Shown: positions 8,745 to 21,426 of the stretch, piece by piece
Numbering within the stretch: the first letter of the stretch is position 1
Layout of the letters: every line of letters starts with the position of its first letter
Source: Mycolicibacterium chlorophenolicum
Lineage (GTDB): Bacteria > Actinomycetota > Actinomycetes > Mycobacteriales > Mycobacteriaceae
DNA: 64,000 bases
Reading direction: 5' to 3'
NCBI RefSeq assembly: GCF_001044235.1
Contig: NZ_JYNL01000010.1
Location: forward strand, 1 to 64,000
Program-made: the position numbers and the translations under genes
Notes under the pieces: generated by a model
Databases searched by the model: none
What the model saw: only the letters and a program-made list of their open reading frames with translations
Told to the model about the DNA's origin: nothing

Positions 8745-9506
8745 TCAAGCAAGGGCTTCGCCGTGGCGGGCCGCGCGCGACCCGCGCACGGGGGCACCGA
8801 AGCCGACGAGCGCGTCGAGCACCGCCTGGGCGCGCCGCATGCTGACCACCTCACTGGTGCCGGCGAGCACCGGGATCCGGGTGGCCGCGCCGACGGCCGC
8901 CACCCCGACGGCATGCCACATCGCCGCGACCGGCATCGCGCCGCCGCTGACCGCAGTGAGCCGGCCGAACAGCGGTGCGAGCGCGCGGTGACTGCGGTGG
9001 GCGACCCAGGTGGTCAGCGCGGCCTCGCTGGGCAGCGCGACGATCCCGTCGTCGACGACCGCCGCCCGCCCGTCGAACACCGGATCGTCGGGCAGCGCGC
9101 GCAGCGTCGGGTCGGCCACCCCCACCCAGTCGATGGCGCCCTCGGAGTCGACGTGCACCCACAGGTTCTCCGGGCCGGTGTCCCACGCGCGGCCCTCCAG
9201 GACCAGCAGCGGGATCACGCGCCCCACCACCACGTGGGCGAAGGTGGCCGCGAGCTGCTGGGTCACCGCCGCCGGGCCGCCCGACTCCGCCAGAGCCGCG
9301 TCGTACATCCGGCTCAGCCGGTCGGTGGTGAGCAACTCGGCCAGCGGCCACCAGCGCCGCCGGGAGAGATCCCCCATCACCGCGACGCCGTACACCCGCG
9401 GGCACTCGCGGTAGAGCTCGCGCAACCGCCGGCTGGACTCGTGGACCGGCAGGGTGCGGCGGATCGACATGCTCGCGATCAGGGGATCGTCCACCAGGAC
9501 CGTCAC
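8745..9506 (-). CDS. FhuF-like iron/siderophore-reductase family protein lacking the cysteine cluster
   Basis: A 253-residue cytosolic protein. The start chosen is GTG 9506 because GGAGGTG lies just upstream and the iron box (9524-9542) would otherwise be inside the gene. The central region (VVVGRVIPLLVL...ENLWVHVDSEGAIDWVGVAD) resembles the FhuF/IucA-type ferric-siderophore reductase fold. It lacks the C-terminal Cys-rich [2Fe-2S] motif of classical FhuF; the only cysteine seen is in RECPRV. It may therefore bind rather than reduce ferric siderophores, or use another cofactor. No counterpart is recalled at this spot in M. tuberculosis. Expression should be induced in low iron through IdeR. 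Confidence 0.6.
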   Translation of the reverse strand: MTVLVDDPLIASMSIRRTLPVHESSRRLRELYRECPRVYGVAVMGDLSRRRWWPLAELLTTDRLSRMYDAALAESGGPAAVTQQLAATFAHVVVGRVIPLLVLEGRAWDTGPENLWVHVDSEGAIDWVGVADPTLRALPDDPVFDGRAAVVDDGIVALPSEAALTTWVAHRSHRALAPLFGRLTAVSGGAMPVAAMWHAVGVAAVGAATRIPVLAGTSEVVSMRRAQAVLDALVGFGAPVRGSRAARHGEALA

Positions 9507-9523
9507 GACACCTCCACGTTGAG

Positions 9524-9542
9524 TTAGGTTAGCCTTACTATA
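9524..9542 (-). promoter_or_regulatory. IdeR-type iron box upstream of the FhuF-like gene
   Basis: The plus-strand sequence TTAGGTTAGCCTTACTATA matches the IdeR consensus at about 15 of 19 positions, including an unbroken left half-site. It ends 18 bp before the GTG start of the FhuF-like gene, so iron-loaded IdeR would block its promoter. Confidence 0.75.
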
Positions 9543-9674
9543 ATCATGACCGCGGAAGGGGTGACCACCGGCTGTGATCGGACTCACAACGCTCGACGGC
9601 ACGACGCCCAGGCGTGCTGACGTTGGTCAACGCAACGACGTGAGTCGGCCCGTCGCCGGTTCCCAGGAACTTGA

Positions 9675-9702
9675 TACGACACGCGGTAGTAATCCCGTAG
9701 TA
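9675..9702 (+). promoter_or_regulatory. BlaI-type operator upstream of blaI
   Basis: TACGAC-N5-GTAGTA (9675-9691) is a near-perfect form of the TACTAC-N5-GTAGTA dyad bound by mycobacterial BlaI. A further GTAGTA follows directly (9697-9702). The cluster lies 37-64 bp before the blaI start codon, so negative autoregulation is likely. Relief on beta-lactam exposure is known for this system; here it is inferred. Confidence 0.6.
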
Positions 9703-9738
9703 GGCTCGAAACCACCGCCGGTAGGAGAGAAACGGAAG

Positions 9739-10155
9739 ATGGCCAAGCTGACACGGCTCGGAGAACTCGAGCGCTCGGTGATGGACCACCTGTGGTCCGC
9801 GGGCGAACCGCAAACCGTGCGGCAGGTGCACGAAGCCCTGTCGGCGCACCGCGAACTCGCCTATACGACGATCATGACCGTGCTGCAGCGGCTGGCCAAG
9901 AAGAACCTGGTCGTCCAGCATCGCGACGACCGCGCGCACCGCTACGCGCCCACGCACGGACGCGACGAACTGGTCGCAGGCCTGATGGTCGACGCCCTCG
10001 ACCAGGCCGCCGATTCGGGCAGTCGGGAGGCCGCGCTGGTGCATTTCGTCGAACGCGTCGGCGCCGACGAGGCCGACGCGCTGCGCCGGGCGCTGGCAGA
10101 ACTCGAGGACAAGCACCGCTCGCACCGACCCGGTAGCGATCACCCCACCGGCTGA
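9739..10155 (+). CDS. blaI: BlaI/MecI-family penicillinase repressor
   Basis: A 138-residue winged-helix repressor. The start ATG 9739 follows GGAGAGAAACGGAAG. The N-terminal domain LTRLGELERSVMDHLWSAGEPQTVRQVHEAL and the recognition-helix region AYTTIMTVLQRLAKKNLV are classic for BlaI; the C-terminal half would form the dimerisation domain. The closest known counterpart is Rv1846c, which controls blaC and a wider set of genes. It sits 14 bp before the M56 peptidase gene, the usual repressor–sensor pair. Confidence 0.92.
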   Translation: MAKLTRLGELERSVMDHLWSAGEPQTVRQVHEALSAHRELAYTTIMTVLQRLAKKNLVVQHRDDRAHRYAPTHGRDELVAGLMVDALDQAADSGSREAALVHFVERVGADEADALRRALAELEDKHRSHRPGSDHPTG

Positions 10156-10169
10156 GAGACACTGACAGC

Positions 10170-11108
10170 GTGTCCGCGCTGGCCTTCACCACCGTCGCCC
10201 TGCTTCTGTCAGGGCCGGTGCCTGCGATGCTGGCGCGCGCCACCTGGCCGCTGCGCGCCCCCCGCGCCGCGATCGTGCTCTGGCAGTCGATCGCCCTGGC
10301 CGCGGTGCTGTCCTTCTTCTCCGCGGGTATCGCGATCGCCAGCCGGCTCTTCGAGCCCGGTCCGGACGGCCGGCCCACCGCGACGATCGTCACCGCGTAC
10401 GACGACCTCGGGTGGGCGCTGTGGACCACCTACGTCGTCGTGTTCGCGCTGACCCTCGTCGTCGGGGCCCGGCTGATCGGTTCGATCCTGCAGGTGGCGA
10501 TCGCCACCCGCCGCCGCCGCGCCCATCACCGCATGATCGTCGACCTCGTCGGCGCGCACCCCACCCGGCCGATGGCGGCCAGCGGCCTGCGCATCCTTCA
10601 CGTCGATCAACCCCTGGCGTACTGCCTGCCCGGCGTGCGCAGCCGCGTCGTGGTCAGCGAGGGTGCGCTGAACACGTTGGCGGACAACGAGATCTCGGCC
10701 ATCCTGTCGCACGAGCGGGCGCACCTTCGGGCCCGGCACGACCTGGTGCTCGAGATGTTCACCGCGGTGCACGCCGCGTTCCCCCGCATCGTGCGCAGTG
10801 GGCACGCACTCAACGCGGTGCGCCTGCTCATCGAGGCGCTGGCCGACGACGCCGCCGTCCGCCACACCGGCCCCACTCCCCTGGCCCGCGCGCTGGTCGC
10901 CTGCGCGGCCGGGCACACCCCGCGCGGCGCGCTGGCGGCGGGCGGACCCACCACGGTGCTGCGGGTGCGCCGGCTCGGCGGCGCGCCGAACAGCCGGACC
11001 GTCGCCGCATGCGCCTACGTCTGCGCCGCGACGGTGCTGGTGCTGCCGACCGTCGCGCTGGCGGTGCCGTGGCTGACCGAGCTGCACCGCCTGTTCAGTG
11101 CCCTCTAG
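10170..11108 (+). CDS. BlaR1-like M56 membrane zinc peptidase (Rv1845c-like)
   Basis: A 312-residue integral-membrane protease starting at GTG 10170. Membrane segments are visible near residues 3-20, 34-55, 80-105 and 275-300. The zinc-binding HExxH motif is present as LSHERAHLRARHD in the loop after the third segment, with a downstream EALADDAA supplying the third ligand. Unlike staphylococcal BlaR1 there is no C-terminal penicillin-binding sensor domain, as in Rv1845c. It probably cleaves BlaI or a related target after a cell-wall signal. It is co-transcribed with blaI. Confidence 0.85.
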   Translation: MSALAFTTVALLLSGPVPAMLARATWPLRAPRAAIVLWQSIALAAVLSFFSAGIAIASRLFEPGPDGRPTATIVTAYDDLGWALWTTYVVVFALTLVVGARLIGSILQVAIATRRRRAHHRMIVDLVGAHPTRPMAASGLRILHVDQPLAYCLPGVRSRVVVSEGALNTLADNEISAILSHERAHLRARHDLVLEMFTAVHAAFPRIVRSGHALNAVRLLIEALADDAAVRHTGPTPLARALVACAAGHTPRGALAAGGPTTVLRVRRLGGAPNSRTVAACAYVCAATVLVLPTVALAVPWLTELHRLFSAL

Positions 11109-11173
11109 ATGCCCTCTGGATGCCCTCGAGCTCTGCCCGATCCCCCACAACCGCACAACGAAAGGCTGTCCGC

Positions 11174-12634
11174 ATGACCGACTCCGCCACTTCCACCACC
11201 GGTACCGCGCAGATCGGCGTCACCGGCCTCGCGGTCATGGGGTCGAACCTCGCGCGCAACTTCGCCCACCACGGCTACACCGTGGCACTGCACAACCGCT
11301 CGATCGCCAAGACCGACGCCCTGCTGGCCGAGCACGGCTCCGAGGGGAAGTTCGTGCGCAGTGAGACCATCGCCGAATTCCTCGACGCGCTGGAGAAGCC
11401 GCGGCGGGTGATCATCATGGTCAAAGCCGGTGATCCGACCGACGCGGTGATCAACGAGCTCGCCGACGCGATGGAAGAAGGCGACATCATCATCGACGGC
11501 GGCAACGCGCTCTACACCGACACCATCCGCCGCGAGAAGGCCATCCGTGAGCGCGGACTGCACTTCGTCGGCGCCGGCATCTCCGGTGGCGAGGAGGGCG
11601 CCCTCAACGGGCCGTCGATCATGCCCGGCGGGCCCGCCGAGTCCTACGAGAGCCTCGGGCCGCTGCTCGAGGAGATCTCCGCGCACGTCGACGGCGTGCC
11701 GTGCTGCACCCACATCGGCCCCGACGGCGCCGGCCACTTCGTCAAGATGGTGCACAACGGCATCGAGTACTCCGACATGCAGCTCATCGGCGAGGCCTAC
11801 CAGCTGCTGCGCGACGGGCTGGGCAAGACCGCCCCCGAGATCGCCGACATCTTCGCCGAGTGGAACACCGGCGACCTCGACAGCTTCCTCATCGAGATCA
11901 CCGCGCAGGTGCTGCGCCAGACCGACGAGAAGACCGGCAAGCCGCTGGTCGACGTCATCCTCGACGAAGCCGAGCAGAAGGGCACCGGCCGCTGGACGGT
12001 GAAGTCCGCCCTCGACCTGGGTGTCCCGGTGACCGGCATCGCCGAGGCCGTGTTCGCCCGCGCTCTGTCGGGTTCGGTCGCCCAGCGCAAGGCCACCACC
12101 GGCCTGGCCTCCGGTGAGCTCGGCGACAAGCCCAGCGACGCAACCCAATTCGTCGACGACGTGAGCAAGGCGCTCTACGCCTCGAAGATCATCGCCTACG
12201 CGCAGGGTTTCAACCAGATCCAGGCCGGCAGTAACGAGTACGACTGGAACATCGCCCCCGGCGACATGGCGAGGATCTGGCGGGGCGGCTGCATCATCCG
12301 CGCCAAGTTCCTCAACCGGATCACCGACGCGTTCGACGAGAACCCGGACCTGCCCACGCTGATCTCCGCTCCGTACTTCCGCGAGGCCATCGAAGCCGGC
12401 ATCGACAGCTGGCGTCGCGTCGTGGTGACCGCCACCGAACTCGGCATCCCGATCCCGGGCTTCGCCTCGGCCCTGTCCTACTACGACGCCCTGCGCACCG
12501 AGCGGCTGCCCGCCGCACTGACCCAGGGGCTGCGGGACTTCTTCGGCGCCCACACCTACGGCCGCATCGACAGCGACCCGGCCAAGCGCTTCCACACGCT
12601 GTGGAGCGGCGACCGCAGCGAGATCGAGGCCTGA
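11174..12634 (+). CDS. gnd: 6-phosphogluconate dehydrogenase, decarboxylating
   Basis: A 486-residue enzyme of the oxidative pentose phosphate pathway, converting 6-phosphogluconate to ribulose 5-phosphate, CO2 and NADPH. Seen: Rossmann motif GVTGLAVMGSNLARN (residues ~15-29), the DGGNALYTDTIRRE motif, the catalytic region GISGGEEGA...GPDGAGHFVKMVHNGIEY with Lys and Asn, and a C-terminal helical domain with WRGGCIIRAKFL. Length fits the long, dimeric form (gnd1, Rv1844c) rather than the short F420-linked type. ATG 11174 follows an AAAGG site. It ends 23 bp before guaB1. Confidence 0.96.
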   Translation: MTDSATSTTGTAQIGVTGLAVMGSNLARNFAHHGYTVALHNRSIAKTDALLAEHGSEGKFVRSETIAEFLDALEKPRRVIIMVKAGDPTDAVINELADAMEEGDIIIDGGNALYTDTIRREKAIRERGLHFVGAGISGGEEGALNGPSIMPGGPAESYESLGPLLEEISAHVDGVPCCTHIGPDGAGHFVKMVHNGIEYSDMQLIGEAYQLLRDGLGKTAPEIADIFAEWNTGDLDSFLIEITAQVLRQTDEKTGKPLVDVILDEAEQKGTGRWTVKSALDLGVPVTGIAEAVFARALSGSVAQRKATTGLASGELGDKPSDATQFVDDVSKALYASKIIAYAQGFNQIQAGSNEYDWNIAPGDMARIWRGGCIIRAKFLNRITDAFDENPDLPTLISAPYFREAIEAGIDSWRRVVVTATELGIPIPGFASALSYYDALRTERLPAALTQGLRDFFGAHTYGRIDSDPAKRFHTLWSGDRSEIEA

Positions 12635-12648
12635 CCCTGCGCCACTAG

Positions 12649-15091
<2,443 letters not shown>

Positions 15092-15099
<8 letters not shown>

Positions 15100-16624
15100 T
15101 GCGCACACTCCACGCGCCGAGCAGCGCGGTGGGAACGGCCGCGAACACCAGCAGCGCCGCCGCGTACGGTGCGGCGGCCGCGTAGTCGCTGACCGAGCTG
15201 TATCCCCAGAGCCGGGTGGCCAGCGTGTCCGTCCCCGTCGGGTGCAGCAGCAGCGTCACCGGAAGCTCCTTCATGCATGTCAGCAGCACCATCGCGGCGC
15301 CGGCCGCGATGCCGGGCAGTGCGACCCGGGCGGTCACCGCGGTGAACGCCCGCACCGGTGTGCGGCCCAGCGACCGGGCGACCTCCTCGAGCCGGATCGG
15401 CGCCGACTCCACCGCGGCCCGCACCGAACCGACCGCCAACGGCACGAACAGCACCGAGTAGGCCAGGATCAGTAGCGGTTCGCGCTGATAGATCGGCCGC
15501 AGCAGCAGCACCCCGAGCGACACCATCGAGATCGCGATGACGATCGCCGGCAGGCCGTGCGCGACATAGCTGGCGCCCTCCAGCGCCCGCGTCGCGCGAT
15601 CGCGGTGACGGGCCGCCAGCACCCCCAGTGGCAGCGCGGCGACGGTCGAGACGAGCGCGGCCGCCGCCGACAACCACAGCGTCGACCCGAGGGCGGCCAG
15701 CCACAGACCCGGATCCCAGCGTGGGCCGGCCGTCGCGAGCCAATCCACCAGTGCCGCCCCGGGCACCAGCACCGCGGCCGCGAGCACGGCGACCGGCGCC
15801 GCCAGCGCCACCCCGGTCCACCCCCCGAGCCGGTTGCGTGGCGCCGGCCGCGGCGCCCCCGACCCGACCCGCGACGCCGCGGCGCGGCCCCGGACAAGGT
15901 GTTCGGCGGCGACCAGCGCCACCGCGAACACCATCAGCACCAGCGACAGCACCGCCGCCCGCGACGGGTTGAACCCCGACCGGTAGGCGCCGTAGATCAC
16001 CCACGTGAACGCCTCGAAGCGCATCGCCGCCACCGCGCCGAAATCGCTGAGCACGTACAGCGCCACCAGCAGGGCGCCCGCGGCGATCGCGGCGCGCGCC
16101 TGCCGCAGCGTCACCCCGAACAGCACCGCCCAGCCGCCCCGGCCCAGCGAGCGGGCCACCTCCTCCTGCGCCGGATCGACCCGGGCCAGCGCCGCCGTGG
16201 TGGTCAGCAGCACCAGCGGATAGCTGACCAGCGTCAGCACCAGCACCGCGCCCCAGAAACCCGCCACCGACGGCACCGCCGACACCCACAGGTAGGCCAG
16301 CAGGTAACTCGGCATGGCCAGCGGCAGCGTCAGCGCGACGCTCCAGATCCGCCGGCCCGGGATGTCTGTCCGGGTGAGCAGCACCGCCAGCGTCACGCCG
16401 AGCACCACGCACGCCGCGGTGACCGTCACCACGAGCAGCAGCGACCGGCCGACCAGAGCCGCGGTGCGCGGCTGCACCACCTCGGCCACCACCGCCGACC
16501 AGCCGCGCGACAGCGCCCGGTCGCCGAGGTACACCAGCGGAATCAGCGTCGCCGCGGCCACCAGGGCCGCCGGCAGCACCAGCAGCGCCGGCGGACGATG
16601 TGCCGTCCGGACCGAACCGGCCAC
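15092..16624 (-). CDS. Fe(III) ABC transporter permease, fused duplicated domains (FbpB-like)
   Basis: A 510-residue membrane protein with about twelve hydrophobic segments arranged as two similar halves, as in FbpB/FutB-type iron permeases where both transmembrane domains are on one chain. Each half has the cytoplasmic EAA loop that docks the ATPase: EEVARSLGRGGWAVLFGVTL and EEVARSLGRTPVRAFTAVTA. The middle (about residues 240-265) is a soluble, Arg/Pro-rich linker. Start GTG 16624 lies 3 bp after the binding-protein stop, so translation is coupled. Confidence 0.9.
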
Positions 16625-16626
16625 CC

Positions 16627-17700
16627 TCAGTTGGTCAGCAGGCCGGTTTCGACGAGCAGCTCCTGCGTCGTCTCGATGTCGTCGAGCTGGGACAGGTCGA
16701 CGGCGGGCGGACGCAGGTCGCTCAGCGGCGGCATCTCCGCGGCCGGCGCCACGCCGGCGGCCAGCGGGTACTCCGCGGTCTCCTCGGCGAAGTACCGCTG
16801 CGCCGACTCGCCCACCAGGTAGGCCGCAAACGCCTGCGCGCCTTCGGGATTCGGTGCCGCCTTCAGCACGCCGACACCGGCGACGTTCACCAGGCCGCCG
16901 GGGTCGCCGGCCGCCATGAACTTGTTCTGCGCCGTCACCGCGTCGGCGCCCTTGGCGTTGATCAGTTCGTAGAGGTAGTAGTGGTTGACCAGGCCCAGCG
17001 GGATTTGGCCGGCGTCCACCGCGTCACGGACCGCGACGTTGTTCTCGAACGCCTTGGGGTCCTGGGCCTTGAAGGCGCGCAGCCACTGCGCGGCGCCGTC
17101 CTCGCCGCGCACCACCCGCAGCCCCGTGACGAACGCCTGCCACGACGCGTTGCTCGGTGCGAAGCCGATCTTGCCCTTCCACTGCGGGGCGAGCAGACCG
17201 TCGATGGTGTCCGGCGGTGCGGGGGCCAGCGTCGGGTTGTAGACGACCACCCTGGCCCGGCCCGACACCCCCACCCAGGTGCCGTCGGTGGCGGCGTACG
17301 CGGCGGGAACCGCGCGCAGCGTCTCGGCGTCGACCGGCGCCAGCAACCCCGCCTTCGACACCGCGCCGAGGGCCCCGGCGTCCTGGGACAGGAACACGTC
17401 GGCCGGGGACTTGTCGCCCTCGGTGATCAGCTGCGCGGCGATCTCGCCCGAACCGGCGTAGCGGGTCTCGACCTCGATTCCGGTGTCGACGGTGAACTGC
17501 TTGAGCAGCGGCGCGACCAGTTCCTCGCTGCGGCCCGAGTACACGACGACCTTGTCGGCGTCGTCGGTGCGCGTCTCCGAACCGCACGCCGACAGCGCCA
17601 CCAGGGCGGCGACGGCTCCGAACGCGCCGGCCCAGCGGGAGACCGAGAACCGCCCGAGGGAGGTCTTCGGGAAGGGCGCAGACATCGACTTCAGGGGCAT
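16627..17700 (-). CDS. Iron(III)-binding lipoprotein (FbpA/FutA-like)
   Basis: A 357-residue periplasmic-type solute-binding protein, first gene of the iron ABC operon. The N-terminus has a hydrophobic segment ending in the lipobox VALSAC (Cys near residue 39), so it should be a lipoprotein. VVVYSGRSEELVAPLLKQF is the standard class opening, and VNHYYLYELI carries the adjacent tyrosines that bind iron in FbpA/FutA proteins. ATG 17700 follows AAAGGCGG. An iron box lies 51 bp upstream. In M. tuberculosis guaB1 and Rv1842c are adjacent, so this operon is an insertion relative to that genome. Confidence 0.88.
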   Translation of the reverse strand: MPLKSMSAPFPKTSLGRFSVSRWAGAFGAVAALVALSACGSETRTDDADKVVVYSGRSEELVAPLLKQFTVDTGIEVETRYAGSGEIAAQLITEGDKSPADVFLSQDAGALGAVSKAGLLAPVDAETLRAVPAAYAATDGTWVGVSGRARVVVYNPTLAPAPPDTIDGLLAPQWKGKIGFAPSNASWQAFVTGLRVVRGEDGAAQWLRAFKAQDPKAFENNVAVRDAVDAGQIPLGLVNHYYLYELINAKGADAVTAQNKFMAAGDPGGLVNVAGVGVLKAAPNPEGAQAFAAYLVGESAQRYFAEETAEYPLAAGVAPAAEMPPLSDLRPPAVDLSQLDDIETTQELLVETGLLTN

Positions 17701-17750
17701 GAGGGTGCAGTCCGCCTTTCGTTGATCGTGATCTGCAACCTACCATCGCG

Positions 17751-17769
17751 TGAGGTTAGGCTTACTAAA
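17751..17769 (-). promoter_or_regulatory. IdeR-type iron box of the Fe(III) ABC operon
   Basis: The site TGAGGTTAGGCTTACTAAA matches the IdeR consensus at about 15 of 19 positions with a conserved core GGTTAGGCT. It lies 50-69 bp upstream of the binding-protein ATG on the minus strand, suiting iron-dependent repression of the transporter. Confidence 0.72.
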
Positions 17770-17862
17770 CGCTCGCCGCGGCGGGAGGTGCCCCGCACTT
17801 CGGCTAGCATGTGTGGTCACGCTGTCACTCAGCGGATCTGTCACTCAGGCGAAAGGGATCAG

Positions 17863-18008
17863 GTGCCGCAGGCACTGGATGGAGGCCCATCCGCGCCGGC
17901 CACGCTCGCCGAGCGGCCCGACCACGAGCCCGCCGAGGCCGAACCCTCCTCTAGTCCGCCGGGCCTCGAGCCCGGCGCCTCCCCTGCTGCCGTTCCCGGA
18001 GCGCTCCG

Positions 18009-18012
<4 letters not shown>
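17863..18012 (+). CDS. Candidate upstream reading frame (49 aa) coupled to the CNNM gene
   Basis: A short frame starts at GTG 17863 behind a strong GAAAGGGATCAG site and encodes an acidic, Pro/Ala-rich peptide ([20 protein letters not shown]...). It ends in a TGA that overlaps the TTG start of the next gene (TTGA), a typical translational-coupling layout. The downstream TTG has no good ribosome site of its own. Just before the frame an 11-bp direct repeat CTGTCACTCAG occurs at 17822 and 17838. The peptide is not recognised; it may act as a leader that feeds ribosomes to the next gene. Confidence 0.4.
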
Positions 18013-19393
<1,381 letters not shown>

Positions 19394-19394
<1 letters not shown>

Positions 19395-20455
19395 TGGGTG
19401 ACATCTTCGGGGTGCTGCTGACCTTCGTGCTCCTCGGCGCCAACGCGTTCTTCGTGGCCTCGGAGTTCGCGCTGATCTCGGCCCGCCGCGACCGCCTGGA
19501 GGCGCTCGCCGAGCAGGGCAAGAGCAGCGCCGTCACCGTCATCAGGGCCGGGGAGAACCTGTCGCTGATGCTGGCCGGCGCGCAGCTCGGCATCACGGTC
19601 TGTTCGATCCTGCTGGGCCGCGTCGCCGAACCCGCCGTGGCGCACCTGCTGGAAAAACCGTTCGAGCTGTTCGGTATCCCCGACGCGCTGCTGCACACGG
19701 TGTCGTTCCTGGTGGCGCTGTCGGCCGTGGTGACGCTGCACGTGCTGCTCGGAGAGATGGTGCCGAAGAACATCGCGATCGCAGGCCCGGAATCCACGGC
19801 CATGCTGCTGATCCCGGTGTATCTGGTCTACATCCGGGCCGCCCGACCGTTCATCGCGTTCTACAACTGGTGCGCCAACACCACGCTGCGGACCTTCGGT
19901 GTGGAGCCCAAGGACGAACTCGACGTCACGGTGTCGACCGTGGAGCTCTCGGAGATGATCGCCGAGTCCCTGTCGGAGGGGCTGCTCGACCCCGAGGAGC
20001 ACACCCGGCTGACCCGCGCACTGCAGATCCGCAACCGCGTGGTCGACGACGTCGCGCTGCCGCTGCACCAGATCCGTGCCGTGCCGGCGGCGCGCACCGG
20101 TGCCGGGCCGACGATCGGCGCTCTCGAGGAGGCGCTGAAGGAGACCGGCTACTCGCGGTTCCCGGTGGCCGACCCGTCCGGCGCCTACGCCGGGTACCTG
20201 CACATCAAGGACGTGCTGCCCCTGCTCGACGGGCCGCACGACGACTCGGTGGTGCTCGAGTCGTCGATGGTGCGTCCGCTGCCGCGAGTGCCGGCCTCGC
20301 TGCCGCTGCCCGATGCGCTGACCCGGCTGCGCCGCACCAACAGCCACCTGGCGCTGGTGACGGCCGCCGACGGCAGCGTCACCGCGATGGTCGCGCTGGA
20401 AGACCTCGTCGAGGATCTGGTGGGCACCGTCCGCGACGGCACCCATCGTGTCTGA
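19394..20455 (+). CDS. CNNM/CBS-domain membrane protein, second paralogue (Rv1841c-like)
   Basis: A 353-residue paralogue of the gene before it, with the same DUF21 membrane domain (NAFFVASEFALISARRDRLE and LLGEMVPKNIAIAG) and a CBS pair (about 200-345, ending VTAMVALEDLVEDLVGTV). It lacks the C-terminal CorC_HlyC domain, so the tandem pair is asymmetric: one long, one short. ATG 19394 overlaps the previous stop by one base. Role in divalent-cation handling is known only at family level. Confidence 0.88.
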
Positions 20456-21359
20456 GCGCACCGACCGGCTCGACCCTGCCGAGTGGACCGAGCGTGCCGA
20501 GGCGCACCGGCGCCGCGCCGACGCCCTGCTCGCCCCGCACGTCGAGCGCCGCCGCGCGGGCGTGCCCCACCCGGTGTTCGACTTCCTGTTCACCTACTAC
20601 AGCTGCCGGCCGCGCCAGCTGCGCGTGTGGCATCCGGGCTACGGGGTGGTGCTCGGCGGCGACGCCGCGCAGGAGTACCTGACGCGCGCCGGCTACCACC
20701 GCACCGAGGCCGGTGTCACCGTCAGCCGTGACCATCTGCGGACGCGCCTGGGCACTGTGACGTTCATCGCCGACCTGCTGGCGGCCACCGCGGCGCGCCC
20801 GGCCCGGTTCGGGTGTTTCGGCATGCACGAATGGGCGATGGTGTACCGCACCGACGCTGTCCGCCACGGCGCGGTGCCCCTGCGCCTCGGGGCGGCGGGC
20901 ACCGATGCGGTGGTCGAGTCGATTCCGTTGCGCTGCAGCCACTTCGACGCCTACCGGTTCTTCACCGAGCCGGCCGTGACGCGCAACGCCCGGCCGCTGA
21001 CCCGGCAGACGCAGATCGCCGAGGAACAACCAGGCTGCGTGCATGCCGGGATGGACCTCTACAAATGGGCGTTCAAACTCGGTCCGTTGATCGAATCCTC
21101 CCTTCTGCTGGACTGTTTCGAGCTGGCCACCGAGGCCCGCGTCCTCGACATGCGGGCCAGCCCGTACGATCTGCGGGATTTCGGCTTCGCCCCGATCGCC
21201 GTCGAAACAGCCGATGGCCGACGGGAATACGCGACGGCGCAGGAGTCCCTCAGCGTCCGCGCGGCGCCGCTGCGGGAGCGGCTGCTCCGCGCCTGCGTCG
21301 CATTGCGCGACGCCGGCCGGCGAAGTGGGCCGGGGATCAGCGTGTTTACCGGCGGGTAA
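20448..21359 (+). CDS. Conserved actinobacterial protein (often labelled 3-methyladenine glycosylase)
   Basis: A 303-residue soluble protein starting at GTG 20448, overlapping the preceding stop by 8 bp, so it sits at the end of the CNNM transcript. It has conserved-looking stretches [49 protein letters not shown] and [13 protein letters not shown] with several invariant-looking His, Cys and Trp residues. Proteins like this are often auto-annotated as 3-methyladenine DNA glycosylase, but I see no helix-hairpin-helix or Asp motif of that enzyme. The function should be treated as unknown; the His/Asp pattern would suit a metal site. Confidence 0.7.
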   Translation: MSERTDRLDPAEWTERAEAHRRRADALLAPHVERRRAGVPHPVFDFLFTYYSCRPRQLRVWHPGYGVVLGGDAAQEYLTRAGYHRTEAGVTVSRDHLRTRLGTVTFIADLLAATAARPARFGCFGMHEWAMVYRTDAVRHGAVPLRLGAAGTDAVVESIPLRCSHFDAYRFFTEPAVTRNARPLTRQTQIAEEQPGCVHAGMDLYKWAFKLGPLIESSLLLDCFELATEARVLDMRASPYDLRDFGFAPIAVETADGRREYATAQESLSVRAAPLRERLLRACVALRDAGRRSGPGISVFTGG

Positions 21360-21426
21360 ACTGCATCGACGGATTTCACGACAGGCAACGCGCGGGCCGA
21401 GCGCATGTGCCGGCGAGGGAGGAATC

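Noticed and set aside
20448-21359. 3-methyladenine DNA glycosylase
   Set aside because: This label circulates for relatives, but no helix-hairpin-helix or catalytic Asp pattern of that enzyme is visible.
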